This document shows positions 50,358 through 59,395 of a stretch of DNA of 64,000 nucleotides, one piece after another. The DNA comes from Rubrobacter_A sp965214435. GTDB lineage: Bacteria > Actinomycetota > Rubrobacteria > Rubrobacterales > Rubrobacteraceae. The notes under the pieces are model-generated. The model was not told the origin of the DNA and ran no database searches. It saw only the letters and a list, made by a program, of their open reading frames with translations. The stretch spans positions 1,798,001-1,862,000 of the forward strand of contig OZ243960.1 in the NCBI GenBank assembly GCA_965214435.1, read 5' to 3'. The first letter of the stretch is position 1, and each line of letters begins with the position of its first letter. A program made the position numbers and the translations under genes.

Positions 50358-52376
50358 CTATTCGGCCGTCGTCTCTTCCGCAGTCTCTTCGGTGGCGCGC
50401 CGGTCGTACATGGCGTCTACCCGCTTTTTCCAGCGGAGCAGGTCTTCTCTGTAGACTTCGGTTTTTCTCGGGTACTCATCGGCCACGTTGTCCTGTTCGC
50501 GGGAGTCTTCCGAGAGCTTGAAGTACTCTTCCGGCTTGCTGCCGTAGTGGTAGATATATTTGTCGTCGCCGTCTATGGCCGTCAGACAGTTATCCTGCCG
50601 GTAGCAGCTTGCCATGATGGTCCGGTCCTGCGGCGGCGCCAGCAATGAAGCCCCGTGGTACCTCCCGCCGGCGATGTCGTATCCGAGCAAGTCGGCCAGC
50701 GTCGGCAGGACGTCCATCTGATTTACCGGAGCCTCGACGCGTGCGCCATTGGACGCCCACTCCGCGCGGCGCGGGTCGTGGATCAGGAACGGTATCTTTA
50801 ACCCCTCGTTGTAGATGGTGTTGTCGTGCTGGTAGAGGCCGTGCTCCGCGAAGCCTTCGCCGTGGTCGCCCACGATGACGAAGACGGTGTCCTCGTAGAG
50901 CCCCAACTCCTTGTACTGGTCAAACAGGTTGCGCAGGAAGGTATCCTGGTACCGGACGGCGTTCAGGTAGTCGTTTAGCTGCTCGTCTTCTACGTAGTCT
51001 TCCTTGGCGAACTCCTCCGGAACACTGTAGTCGTGGTGACCCGTGACCGTGAGGTATGTCGCGAGAAACGGTTTATCTCTACCTTTCTCTTCAAGCCACC
51101 GCCGGCTCGGCTCCAGCATGATGTCGTCCTCGTAACCGAAGTAGTTGACCTTCTCAAAGCCCTCCCGGTCCATCGACTCTAGCGGCTGGAAGTCCTCGTA
51201 ACCGAAGTTCTCGACGAGCGCCCGCCGCCGCTCGAACTTCTCGGTCGCCGACTGAAAAAAGGCTGTGTTGTATCCCTGCTCTTTAAGGAGGTCCGCGAGG
51301 CACTGGGCGGGTATAGCGTCCGGGTCGGCCTCGGTATTGTCCATGTCCAGCGGAGGTTCTATACCGCAATTGCCCGCGGTGAGCGCCTTCGAGGTGTGCG
51401 GGAGCACCGCGTATGCCCGCTCGGCTACCAGGCTCTCCCGGGCGAGTTCTTCCATAAAAGGAGTATTCTTCAGGTCTTCGTTGTAGACCGTGGTCGACCG
51501 GGCGCGGGTCGATTCCATAAAAACCATGACGACGTTGCGCTGCTCGGTGCGGGGTGTCTGGACCAGGCTGGCATCCGTAGGGAGGTCCTGGGCTACGAGT
51601 TGAGGTTGTATCTCTACGCCGTCTTCGGTCGCTGGCGGCTCGGTGAACTCCGAAGCGGCTATACCGACCACGGCCTGCCGGGAGAAGTCGCTGCCGACCC
51701 CCGTGGCGCTCGGCAGCAGCGAAAGCCCCCCGACGACGGCCACGCCGAGCGCGCCGACGGCCGCCGGTACGAGCCACGATCGCCCGGGTACCCGAACTCT
51801 CCGGGACCGGACGGGCCGCCAGCGGACAAACGCCCGGGTCACGAGTAGAGGGCCGGCGATCAGGTAGAAGACTCCCGCCGCGAGGAGTGCCCAGCTCAGC
51901 GCCGTTGACTCGCCGACTACGACCTGTCTGGTCTGTTCCCAGGCGGAGAGCGAGACGACCAGGAAGTTGTAGTCGAGCGTCGAGCCCGTCGCCCCGTAGA
52001 AAAAGTGGGCCGCGGTCGTTAACAGTGCGATGAATAGCGCCGCGGCGTGCAGGAGTACCAGCGCCACCCAGCGCGGAAACCCGCGGCGGGCCAGCGCGAA
52101 GACCCCTACCCAGAACATGATAAAGCCTGTGTGGAAAAGGACCTCGGAGCGGATCTGATCCAGAAATCCCAAAAACCCCGGTAAGTCCAGTTGCCCGGAG
52201 ACCCGGAGCACCTTTAAAAAGATGTCGTAAAGAGCCAGCGGCAAGAGAAGGCTGAGAACGTAGATCCAGCCGCTCCCGGGCAGCAAACCCCGCAGCCGGC
52301 CACTAAACTCCCTAATGTATGCTTGACGAGACATTAACCGGAAAAGTTTAACAAAGATTTTACAGAGCCCGATCAT
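50358..52376 (-). CDS. Sulfatase/LTA-synthase-like membrane phosphotransferase, 672 aa
   Basis: Five N-terminal helices (residues about 35-235) are followed by an extracellular alkaline-phosphatase-superfamily domain (about 285-600), the layout of lipoteichoic-acid synthases and phosphoethanolamine or phosphoglycerol transferases. Metal and active-site segments are VVMVFMESTRARSTTVYNED (first Glu), LPHTSKALTAGNCG (likely Thr/Ser nucleophile), LTVTGHHDYSVPEE, and FVIVGDHGEGFAEHG with QHDNTIYNEGLKIP. The C-terminal about 40 residues are acidic. There is no CxPxR sulfatase motif, so sulfate-ester hydrolysis is unlikely. Start is ATG 52376 or ATG 52334; neither has a strong site. It probably modifies a surface polymer built by its glycosyltransferase neighbours. 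Confidence 0.87.
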   Translation of the reverse strand: MIGLCKIFVKLFRLMSRQAYIREFSGRLRGLLPGSGWIYVLSLLLPLALYDIFLKVLRVSGQLDLPGFLGFLDQIRSEVLFHTGFIMFWVGVFALARRGFPRWVALVLLHAAALFIALLTTAAHFFYGATGSTLDYNFLVVSLSAWEQTRQVVVGESTALSWALLAAGVFYLIAGPLLVTRAFVRWRPVRSRRVRVPGRSWLVPAAVGALGVAVVGGLSLLPSATGVGSDFSRQAVVGIAASEFTEPPATEDGVEIQPQLVAQDLPTDASLVQTPRTEQRNVVMVFMESTRARSTTVYNEDLKNTPFMEELARESLVAERAYAVLPHTSKALTAGNCGIEPPLDMDNTEADPDAIPAQCLADLLKEQGYNTAFFQSATEKFERRRALVENFGYEDFQPLESMDREGFEKVNYFGYEDDIMLEPSRRWLEEKGRDKPFLATYLTVTGHHDYSVPEEFAKEDYVEDEQLNDYLNAVRYQDTFLRNLFDQYKELGLYEDTVFVIVGDHGEGFAEHGLYQHDNTIYNEGLKIPFLIHDPRRAEWASNGARVEAPVNQMDVLPTLADLLGYDIAGGRYHGASLLAPPQDRTIMASCYRQDNCLTAIDGDDKYIYHYGSKPEEYFKLSEDSREQDNVADEYPRKTEVYREDLLRWKKRVDAMYDRRATEETAEETTAE

Positions 52377-52519
52377 AACGAGTTGTGGAGAGGACCGGTC
52401 GCGGAGATTAAAGTCTTTTTAGAGAACCCTGAAACCTCCGAACACCGCTGCCGTATAAAGAGGTGTAGTAAAATAAGGACTGTATAAAAAGCGTATTAAA
52501 AACCTCAGAAGGAGGAATT

Positions 52520-53200
52520 TTGTTCGGAGGCATTGGATTCGGTTATCTAATAGTAATGGTAATTGGGTTGCTGCTATCGGCTGTTGCATCCATGTGGGTG
52601 AAACGCTCGTATGCCAAGCATTCCAAGCAGCAGAGTTACAGTGGCATGACCGGGGCGCAGGTCGCCCGGACGATACTCGACCGCAACGGTCTAAACAACG
52701 TCAGGGTCGAGCCGGTAGCCGGGCAACTCACGGACCACTACGACCCGCGGACCAAGGTCGTGCGGCTCTCGGAGGGTAACTTCGGGAAGAACTCCATCGC
52801 GGCCATTAGCGTCGCGGCCCACGAGGTCGGGCACGCCATCCAGGACTCGACCGGGTACGCGCCGATGAAGCTGCGCTCGGGGCTCGTGCCGGTGGTGAAC
52901 ATCGCCAGCCAGTTCTGGATGCCGGCGTTCTTTATCGGGATTTTCATGGGTGCGCCGTTCTTTATCCAGATCGCGGTGGTCGCTTTTGCCGGAATCCTGG
53001 CGTTCCACCTGGTGACGCTGCCGGTCGAGATCAACGCTTCGACCCGGGCCTACGGGCAGCTAACTCGCTACGGGATGCTCTCCCGCGCGGAGGCCGGCGG
53101 CACCAAGCGGGTGCTCTCGGCGGCGGCGTTTACGTACATCGCCGCGGCGCTCACCTCAGTCCTGATGCTGCTCTACCTGCTGCTCCTGAGCCGCCAGTAG
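52520..53200 (+). CDS. YugP-family zinc metallopeptidase, 226 aa
   Basis: Membrane-bound peptidase of the Zn_peptidase_2 (YugP) family. TM1 is at residues 5-22 and ISVAAHEVGHAIQDSTGYAP contains the HExxH zinc motif. Helices follow near 125-160 (FWMPAFFIGIFMGAPFFIQI), LPVEINASTRAYGQL supplies the third ligand Glu, and the final helix is LTSVLMLLYLLLLS. The start is TTG 52520 with AAGGAGG 6 bases upstream, which is ideal. The 143-base upstream region is AT-rich with TATAAA at about 52453 and 52485. A strong terminator follows, so it is a single-gene unit. Function in the cell is not established for most members. Confidence 0.93.
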   Translation: MFGGIGFGYLIVMVIGLLLSAVASMWVKRSYAKHSKQQSYSGMTGAQVARTILDRNGLNNVRVEPVAGQLTDHYDPRTKVVRLSEGNFGKNSIAAISVAAHEVGHAIQDSTGYAPMKLRSGLVPVVNIASQFWMPAFFIGIFMGAPFFIQIAVVAFAGILAFHLVTLPVEINASTRAYGQLTRYGMLSRAEAGGTKRVLSAAAFTYIAAALTSVLMLLYLLLLSRQ

Positions 53201-53226
53201 TACCGACGACGGTAGGAAACGTACAG

Positions 53227-53259
53227 AGCGGGGAGTCTCCAAAGGCTCCCCGCTTTTTT
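53227..53259 (+). terminator. Strong intrinsic terminator after the YugP gene
   Basis: AGCGGGGAG (53227-53235) pairs perfectly with CTCCCCGCT (53246-53254) around a 10-base loop, followed by a run of six T. Confidence 0.9.
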
Positions 53260-53332
53260 CGTGCCGGGGATTCCACCTTCAGCCCCCTCTCGCGGGAGCG
53301 GGAGTCCCCGGTGGTGCTAAAATGCTCGTGTC

Positions 53333-53953
53333 GTGGATGGTATAGGTCGTATAAACAAGCGTCGTCGGCGGGTACGGAGTGTGGGGGAGCCGCATCCCTG
53401 GGAGCCCCGGCACATGAAGCTTTCGGGTACGCGCTTTGCGGAGTCCGTCGGGGATTTGAGGGGCCGGCGCAACGTGACGCTCGGGGTCATCCAGCACCTG
53501 TGGCGTTCTCCGGTGCCGTTCGTCGGTTTCTACCCGCCGGAGGGTGGACGGGTAACGGAGAGCCGGCGCTACACGCCGATGCCCCCGAGGCTCGTGGACG
53601 ACACGGAGTACCTGGCGGGCGTCGAAGCCCAGAAAAAGTCTTTTGCCCAAGACCTTGGAAAGACCATGTTGCCGGCGGAGAGCCTGCCGGGGTACTTCGG
53701 GGTGCCGACCGACAAGGGATGGCGGATGGTAGTGGACTTGGCGGGATGCCGGATAGAGCTTTCGGATGCGTGGGGGCTGGTCTCGGACTCGCGGGTCGTG
53801 GGAGATTTAGCGCCGTTTGTGTGGGCTTACAGAAACAGTGGCTTTTGCATTATTACCGTTTACGATAAAGATATTGACGGGTTACGGGACGACCTGTTGT
53901 TCGTCGCCAAGCGGGACGGCGTGGAACTCCGCTGGGATTGGACTGCTGCATAA
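53333..53953 (+). CDS. Hypothetical protein, 206 aa (or 179 aa from 53414)
   Basis: Not recognised. Start GTG 53333 has no convincing site; ATG 53414 (KLSGTRFAESVGDLRGRRNV) is the alternative, and the basic sequence between them may be untranslated. The core contains short strands and aromatic-rich segments (PFVGFYPPEGGRVTESRRYT, GWRMVVDLAGCRIELSDAWG) and a C-terminal strand-helix-strand (SGFCIITVYDKDIDGLRDDL, GVELRWDWTA). There is no signal peptide, membrane segment or known motif. It lies between a terminator and the Crp/Fnr gene, which has its own promoter. Confidence 0.65.
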   Translation: MDGIGRINKRRRRVRSVGEPHPWEPRHMKLSGTRFAESVGDLRGRRNVTLGVIQHLWRSPVPFVGFYPPEGGRVTESRRYTPMPPRLVDDTEYLAGVEAQKKSFAQDLGKTMLPAESLPGYFGVPTDKGWRMVVDLAGCRIELSDAWGLVSDSRVVGDLAPFVWAYRNSGFCIITVYDKDIDGLRDDLLFVAKRDGVELRWDWTAA

Positions 53954-53965
53954 GAAGATTATCCG

Positions 53966-53993
53966 TTGTATACAGCGGGCGGGTTTGTATAAA
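53966..53993 (+). promoter_or_regulatory. Candidate promoter of the Crp/Fnr gene
   Basis: TTGTAT (53966-53971), a 16-base spacer and TATAAA (53988-53993). About 20 bases downstream, ACACT-GTGT-AGTGT (54011-54024) is an inverted repeat that could bind an autoregulator. The coding start is at 54089. Confidence 0.45.
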
Positions 53994-54088
53994 GATTAGA
54001 ATATTTGGGTACACTGTGTAGTGTTCGCCAGGAAAAGAAAGAAATAGCGGGGATCCGAGACACGCAGCAGAAAGGTGAGCGAGTTTAG

Positions 54089-54793
54089 ATGCTAGCAAGA
54101 CATGATACCGGAGGCTTTGCGGCCACTAGTCCGCCAGAGGGCTTCAGCCTTGAACAGTTTGAGGAGGCGGGTATCCGGGCGGTCGAGCGGCGTTTCGGCC
54201 CGAAGGACACAATCTTCACTCCGGGGGACCCGGACGACCAGTTGTATTTCCTGCTCTCCGGGACGGTACGGCTGTACAAGATGTACGGAGATTACAAGGA
54301 AGCCACGACCGCCCTTTTAAGAGAAGGCGGCATATTCGGGAAGATAAACCTCGTTGAGGGCCGTTGGCAGGACGTGTTCGCCGAAGCCGTCACGGAGGTC
54401 CGGGTAGCCAGCATTGCCAAGTCTGCTCTGGAGCGGGCGGTAAAGAACCGTCCGGAGTTTGCGCTGAGGCTCTTCTCCTCGCTGTCCGAGCGTCTGAGGC
54501 AGTCAGATGAGGTTATAGAAAGCCTTCTGCACCGGGAGGTCTCGACCCGGCTGGCAACGCTGCTCATAAATATGAGCGACCGCTTCGGTATACAGAACGG
54601 CGTGGGGGTGATGCTCGACCTGCGTCTCACGCATCAGGAATTGGCGAATATGATCGCCTCTACCCGCGAGGCCGTCTCAAAGGTGATGAGCGAGTTCCAG
54701 CGCCAGGGTTCGATAGAGGTCTCCAACCGCAAGATCATCATCCGCAACAAGGACGACCTCAACGAGTACGCCTCCGGTCCTTCGGGTCTCTAG
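54089..54793 (+). CDS. Crp/Fnr-family transcriptional regulator, 234 aa
   Basis: The N-terminal cyclic-nucleotide-binding-like beta roll (residues about 20-140; FTPGDPDDQLYFLLSGTVRL, LREGGIFGKINLVEGRWQDV) is followed by the dimer helix and a winged helix-turn-helix (about 150-225; LTHQELANMIASTREAVSKV then MSEFQRQGSIEV). The phosphate-binding RxS/T of cAMP-binding Crp is not evident, and there is no Fnr-like Cys cluster, so the ligand is unknown; NtcA- or GlxR-like sensing are possibilities. ATG 54089 follows AAAGGTGAG. A promoter and an inverted repeat lie just upstream. Confidence 0.93.
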   Translation: MLARHDTGGFAATSPPEGFSLEQFEEAGIRAVERRFGPKDTIFTPGDPDDQLYFLLSGTVRLYKMYGDYKEATTALLREGGIFGKINLVEGRWQDVFAEAVTEVRVASIAKSALERAVKNRPEFALRLFSSLSERLRQSDEVIESLLHREVSTRLATLLINMSDRFGIQNGVGVMLDLRLTHQELANMIASTREAVSKVMSEFQRQGSIEVSNRKIIIRNKDDLNEYASGPSGL

Positions 54794-54809
54794 CAGAGAA
54801 GTAAGGCTG

Positions 54810-55763
54810 TCAGGCCGGTGGTTCTTTTCTGGATGGGCGGGCGCCTCTAGCCTGAAATATCCGGGCCACCGCCCACACGATACCAGCTCCTGCTAGCTCG
54901 GCGAACGTCTGCCAGAGTCGAGAGGCGACCACTATCGCCGCGGCTACCGGGGTGGGGAAGACGAGACCCAGGATCAGGGCCAGGGCTACCTCCTTTACCC
55001 CGAGGCCGCTCGGTGTTATCAGGGCTAGAAAGCCGATCTCCCAGGCGAAAGCGTAACCCCCGACCAGGAGCGCCACATCACCGGGCGAGACAGGGGAGAT
55101 GGAAGCCGCCAGCGCCGCAAACCCCAAGCCCAGGATTACCCAGCCGCCGACGTAGTAAAGAACGAGGGACAGCACCCGTCCGAAGGGGAGTGTCGTTTCG
55201 AGGGGCTCTCTTTTTATCTTGTGGAGCCCGTAGTTCGCGAGCCGTCCGAAAATCGCCGGGTGGAGGAGGGTCAGGCATATTGGGGCAAGGACCGCGAGCA
55301 GTAGCGCGTAGCGTTCGTAGGGAAACGGCGGCCAGAACGGGACCGAGGCCGCGGTGACGAGCACTGCGGTTATCAGGATCAGGACATTCTCGTAGACCAG
55401 GCTCGCGAAGGTCGTAGCCCCCGGGATGCCGCGCCGGCGGCACAGCCCGATCCTGCCGGCGACCATGGCGACGCTCCCGGGTACATAGCGACCGAGGATG
55501 GTGGCGAACCAGATTCTCATCGACTCGCCACGCCCGAGAGGGTCCCCGAAGCCGCGCATTATGAGCCGCCACCCACCCCACTGCTGCAGGTAGTACAAGG
55601 AGATCAGCAATACCGAGAGCAGCAGAAACGGCGCGTTAAAGCGCCACTCATAGTCCCGGGCTTCGGCAAAACCTCCGTACAACGCCCGGCCGAGAAAGAC
55701 CGCGGCGAGCAATACCAGCGCTGGCCCGACAAACCGCCGCGCCACGGTAAGGGTGCGTTTCAC
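54810..55763 (-). CDS. Lysylphosphatidylglycerol-synthase-TM-like membrane protein (UPF0104), 317 aa
   Basis: Polytopic protein with about 8 helices, of the YbhN/AglD/MprF-N family; members move or flip lipid-linked substrates, or are fused to lipid-modifying enzymes. Family segments are LLSVLLISLYYLQQWGGWRL, ILGRYVPGSVAMVAGRIGLC, VLVTAASVPFWPP and EIGFLALITPSGLGVKEVAL. There is no soluble transferase domain. The GTG start (55763) overlaps the stop of the upstream GT4 gene (GTGA), and GT4 in turn overlaps GT2, making a tight three-gene operon. It may therefore flip a glycolipid made by these enzymes. Confidence 0.88.
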   Translation of the reverse strand: MKRTLTVARRFVGPALVLLAAVFLGRALYGGFAEARDYEWRFNAPFLLLSVLLISLYYLQQWGGWRLIMRGFGDPLGRGESMRIWFATILGRYVPGSVAMVAGRIGLCRRRGIPGATTFASLVYENVLILITAVLVTAASVPFWPPFPYERYALLLAVLAPICLTLLHPAIFGRLANYGLHKIKREPLETTLPFGRVLSLVLYYVGGWVILGLGFAALAASISPVSPGDVALLVGGYAFAWEIGFLALITPSGLGVKEVALALILGLVFPTPVAAAIVVASRLWQTFAELAGAGIVWAVARIFQARGARPSRKEPPA

Positions 55764-56986
55764 CCCGAGGCCCGCGCCGGCTCGTAGAGTTCCAGGTGGC
55801 GCTCCGCGATGCCGTTCCAGGAGAAAACCTTCTTAGCCCGCTCCCGCCCAGCCTCCCCGAGTCTCCGTGCGAGCCCCGGCTCTTCTATGACCCGCAGCAG
55901 GGCGTCTGCCAGGGTGTCGGGGTCTTCCGGAGGTACCAGGATACCCGTTTCGCCATCGGACACAGCATCGATGATGCCCCCGAGGCGGCTGGCTACCACC
56001 GGTTTGCCGTGGCTCATTGCTTCCACGAGTACCACGCCGAGCCCTTCGGTCTCTCCGCGAGAATCTACTATAGCCGGTAGACAGAGGACGGCGCAGCGCT
56101 CGTAGAGGTCTCTGAGGTCGGCGTTCGAGAGCCGGCCGGCAAGCTCGACCACGTCCCCGGTGCCGCGGCGTTCTATCTCCTTCTGTACTACCGGCCCGTA
56201 CTCGCCGCCGCCGACGATCACGACCCGCGCCCGGCCCCGCAGCCTCTCCGCCGCTCGCACCAGCACCGGAAAACCTTTGCGCTCGATCATGCGCCCGACG
56301 GCGAGCACTATGGGTAAACCTTTCTGCCGTAAACCTTCTTGCGGCGAGCCTTTGCTGTCCGGCTCCCGGTACAACTCGACCGTGCCGCGCGGCGGGCCGA
56401 ACGGGATGACGTGCGCCTCGACGCCGGTAAGTTCCCGGACCGTCGTCGCCGTACTCGATGAGTTGGCGACCGCCGCGTCCAAATTGCGGGTCAGCCATTT
56501 GAGGACCGGCCGGTAGTGGCTCTTGCGGCGGGCGAGCGCGACTTCGGCCCCGTGGAACGTAGCCACGAGACGAGGGTTTTTACCTGCGGTCCGCGCCGCC
56601 CACGCTCCGGTTTGGGCCGGCAGTCCCATCGGGAGCGGCCAGTGGGAGTGGATCACGTCGTAGCGCTCCCGGCGCGCCAGCCGCGCGGCCGCCGCCATCC
56701 CCGCCCCGACCAGCGCGAAGGCCGGAAGCGCAAGGTCCCGCCGCCCGACCAGGTTGTTCATCGCCCCGGCTTCGTGGGTGACGACCTCGTACTTCTTCGG
56801 GGAGTAGCGGTAGCGGTGGACCGGGATACCGAACACTTCGTGGCTCTCCAGTCCGGCGTAGGTCGGGGCGAGCACTTCAAGCTCCACGCCTTTCTCGCGC
56901 AGGACGAGCGCCAGTTCCAGCAGCCAGGGTACCTGGTCGTCGTCCTCGCCGCGGGGAAAGGTCGAGGTTACGAAGAGTACCTTCAA
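55760..56986 (-). CDS. GT4-family glycosyltransferase, 408 aa
   Basis: GT-B fold retaining transferase acting on the inner membrane face. The N-domain starts KVLFVTSTFPRGEDDDQVPW and includes DVIHSHWPLPMGLPA. The C-domain has VLAVGRMIERKGFPVLVRAA, RVVIVGGGEYGPVVQKEIER, DVVELAGRLSNADLRDLYER and the donor-binding E-x7-E segment EGLGVVLVEAMSHGKPVVAS. I place the start at TTG 56986, which overlaps the GT2 stop (TTGA) and gives the normal length; the longer frame overlaps GT2 out of frame and is implausible. The donor sugar is not visible. Confidence 0.92.
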   Translation of the reverse strand: MKVLFVTSTFPRGEDDDQVPWLLELALVLREKGVELEVLAPTYAGLESHEVFGIPVHRYRYSPKKYEVVTHEAGAMNNLVGRRDLALPAFALVGAGMAAAARLARRERYDVIHSHWPLPMGLPAQTGAWAARTAGKNPRLVATFHGAEVALARRKSHYRPVLKWLTRNLDAAVANSSSTATTVRELTGVEAHVIPFGPPRGTVELYREPDSKGSPQEGLRQKGLPIVLAVGRMIERKGFPVLVRAAERLRGRARVVIVGGGEYGPVVQKEIERRGTGDVVELAGRLSNADLRDLYERCAVLCLPAIVDSRGETEGLGVVLVEAMSHGKPVVASRLGGIIDAVSDGETGILVPPEDPDTLADALLRVIEEPGLARRLGEAGRERAKKVFSWNGIAERHLELYEPARASG

Positions 56987-58044
56987 CGACCGGGGTCGGA
57001 CCGGAAAGAGCCGCCACCGTCGCCGTTCGGCTCCTCCGACGGAGGCTCTTCCGGTATCAGCTCTCCCCGGGTCTCGCGCGCGATACTGTAGGGTGGTTCG
57101 GTCGAGGCGTAGCTTGTCCGGGCTATAAGTTCGGCTATCAGTCCTAGAGACACGCTCTGGAAGCCGACGATGATGAGTAGTACGCCTAGGATCAAGAGCG
57201 GCCGTTGTCCAATACCCTCGCCCATAAACCACAGCACGGTCAGGTAAGCGCTGATCAAGACCCCGACAGCCGAGAAGATCATACCGACCCCCCCGAAGAG
57301 GTGCAGCGGTCGCCGCTGGTAGATCCCCAAAAACACTATACTCAAGAGGTCGAACATCCCGCGGATGTAGCGTTCGAGCCCGAACTTCGACGAGCCGCCG
57401 CCGCGGGGCCGGTGGTTTACGGCTTCCTCTCCGACCCTAAAGCCCCGGTAGTGGGCCAGCACCGGAATGTAGCGGTGCAGCTCGCCGTAGAGCGCGACCT
57501 CCCGGACGGCCTCCCGCCGGTAGACCTTCAGGCCGCAGTTGAAGTCGTGGAGCTTTACGCCGGTCAGGACCTGCGTCGTCTTGTTGAAGAGCTTTGAGGG
57601 CACCCGTTTCTCTATCGGGTCCTTGCGGTCCTTTTTCCAGCCGGAGACCAGGTCCAACTCCCCCTCGACCATCTTCTCTAATAACCGCGGTATCTCTTGC
57701 GGGTCGTCCTGGAGGTCGGCGTCCATCGTGGCTACCGCCTCGTAGCGGACCCGGGCGAAACCCGCCGAGAGCGCCGCACTCTTGCCGAAGTTGCGCCGGA
57801 ACCGGACAACGTGAACCCTCGGGTCTCCGGCGGCTAGTCCCTCCAGAGCCTCGCCGGTCCCGTCCGTCGAGCCGTCGTCTATGTAAATTATCTCGTACGG
57901 AACTTTGGAGAGGGCGGCCTGTATCTCCGCGTGGGTCCGGGCGATGCAGTCGTTCTCGTTGAACACGGGGACCACGACGGAGACGCCGTCTACCGGACCC
58001 CGGAGGGCCCCGGGCTGTTTGTGAGGTGAAATTTCGCGTTGCAT
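56983..58044 (-). CDS. GT2 glycosyltransferase with C-terminal membrane helices (DPM1/GtrB-like), 353 aa
   Basis: Transfers a sugar to polyprenyl phosphate, supplying donors for GT-C enzymes. The GT-A domain is at residues about 15-255: VSVVVPVFNENDCIARTHAE, YEIIYIDDGSTDGTGEALEG, and ATMDADLQDDPQEIPRLLEK with the metal-binding DAD, followed by SGWKKDRKDPIEKRVPSKLF. Two helices near 260-330 (LFGGVGMIFSAVGVLISAYL, LLILGVLLIIVGFQSVSLGL) anchor it, as in GtrB and PglI-like enzymes. The start is ATG 58044; the frame is open to 58218 but not supported. The neighbouring GT-C proteins are natural users of its product. Confidence 0.92.
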   Translation of the reverse strand: MQREISPHKQPGALRGPVDGVSVVVPVFNENDCIARTHAEIQAALSKVPYEIIYIDDGSTDGTGEALEGLAAGDPRVHVVRFRRNFGKSAALSAGFARVRYEAVATMDADLQDDPQEIPRLLEKMVEGELDLVSGWKKDRKDPIEKRVPSKLFNKTTQVLTGVKLHDFNCGLKVYRREAVREVALYGELHRYIPVLAHYRGFRVGEEAVNHRPRGGGSSKFGLERYIRGMFDLLSIVFLGIYQRRPLHLFGGVGMIFSAVGVLISAYLTVLWFMGEGIGQRPLLILGVLLIIVGFQSVSLGLIAELIARTSYASTEPPYSIARETRGELIPEEPPSEEPNGDGGGSFRSDPGR

Positions 58045-58143
58045 AACGCCGCGAAGTATAGCCCACAAAACGATCCGGGTTGTAGAGATGTCCAACCTTT
58101 TCCCGTATTGACGGAGGCGTCGGGAGTGTGTAGCGTCCGGAAC

Positions 58144-59367
58144 ATGTCCAGCATCCGCCCCGACGGCCGTAAGACTTCGTTTACCGGCAACCGGGTGGCG
58201 CGCGTCGAGTTTTACCACTTCTCGGTGCCGCTACCGGCGGTTTTCCGGCCGAGTTGGCGTCCCGGCTACATCCAGGAAGAGAACGGCTGCGCCCTGGTCC
58301 GGATCGTAACCGGCGATGGGGTCGAAGGGTGGAGCACGGGTCCGGCTATCGGGGGCGCTCTGGAAGCTCTGGGTGGGATGATCGGGCCGGTCCTGCTCGG
58401 CGAGGACGCCACGGACATAGGCCGCGTCCAGCAACTACTGCGGGAAATCGGCTACGGCGGCTGGGCTAACTGGTGGATAGAGCCCACTTTCTGGGACATA
58501 AAAGGCAAGCTGGCCGGTGCGCCGGTCTGTGAACTACTCGGGGACAACCCGGGCGAGGTGCCGCTCTATGCCTCGACCGGCGAGGTAAAGCCGCCCGCCG
58601 AACGCATCCGAGAGGCCGAGGCCCGCTACGAGGATGGTTTCCGCGCCATAAAGCTCCGGGTCCACGAGGACGAGGAGTCGGACGTCTTGCAGGTCACGGA
58701 GACCGCGAAAGCCGTTGGCGGGAAGATGAAGGTCGGGGTGGACGCGAACCAGGGTTGGAGGGTAAGCGCTGCTCCTGGCTCCGGAGCGCCGGACCCGGTG
58801 TGGGACCTCGACCGGGCCAAGCGTTTCGCCGACGCCTGCGCGGGGTTGGAGTTCCCGGTGGCCTGGATCGAGGAGCCCTTGCCGATGGACGGCTACGACG
58901 ACCTCGCCGCCCTTACTGCCTACTCCGAAGTCCCGATAGCGGGAGGGGAGATCCAGAACTCCGGATATCCGGAACTCTTGATGATGGCCGACCGCCGCTG
59001 CTACGACATATTCCAGCCGGACGCGGTCTTTACCGGCGGTATAAATCAGACCTGGCGCATAGTCCAGCGGTGCAAGGAAACCGGTCTCTCCTACACCCCG
59101 CACACCTGGTTCAACGGGATCGGATTCGCCATAAACCTGCAGCTCATGGCGGCCTCCGGTTTCTCGGACGAGCAGCCGCTGGAGTACCCTTACGCCCCGC
59201 CGGGCTTCGTCCCGGAAGCGCGGGATGCCATGCTGGCCGAGCCGTTTCTGGCCGAGAACGGTAAGATGCGGGTCCCGGAGACGCCGGGCCTCGGGTTCGT
59301 GGTGGACGAGGAGTCCCTGCGCCGGCACGCCGTCCGGCTCTCGGTCACCGACGCCCGGAACGGCTAG
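58144..59367 (+). CDS. Enolase-superfamily sugar-acid dehydratase-like protein, 407 aa
   Basis: Mandelate racemase/muconate lactonising enzyme family. The capping domain covers residues 1-125. In the barrel, GFRAIKLRVH carries a K-x-R pair, VGVDANQGW the first metal Asp, WIEEPLPMDGYDDL the second Glu, PIAGGEIQNSGYPELLM the third Glu, and YTPHTWFNGIG a catalytic His as in acid-sugar dehydratases. The start is ATG 58144, close after the divergent GT2 promoter region; the frame extends to 58039 but that overlaps the opposite gene. The substrate is unknown; an aldonate or similar acid sugar is likely. An SDR gene follows 28 bases later, so the pair may form a small oxidative sugar pathway. Confidence 0.88.
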   Translation: MSSIRPDGRKTSFTGNRVARVEFYHFSVPLPAVFRPSWRPGYIQEENGCALVRIVTGDGVEGWSTGPAIGGALEALGGMIGPVLLGEDATDIGRVQQLLREIGYGGWANWWIEPTFWDIKGKLAGAPVCELLGDNPGEVPLYASTGEVKPPAERIREAEARYEDGFRAIKLRVHEDEESDVLQVTETAKAVGGKMKVGVDANQGWRVSAAPGSGAPDPVWDLDRAKRFADACAGLEFPVAWIEEPLPMDGYDDLAALTAYSEVPIAGGEIQNSGYPELLMMADRRCYDIFQPDAVFTGGINQTWRIVQRCKETGLSYTPHTWFNGIGFAINLQLMAASGFSDEQPLEYPYAPPGFVPEARDAMLAEPFLAENGKMRVPETPGLGFVVDEESLRRHAVRLSVTDARNG

Positions 59368-59395
59368 TCAGGTAAACGCTAAAGGGAGGGGAACT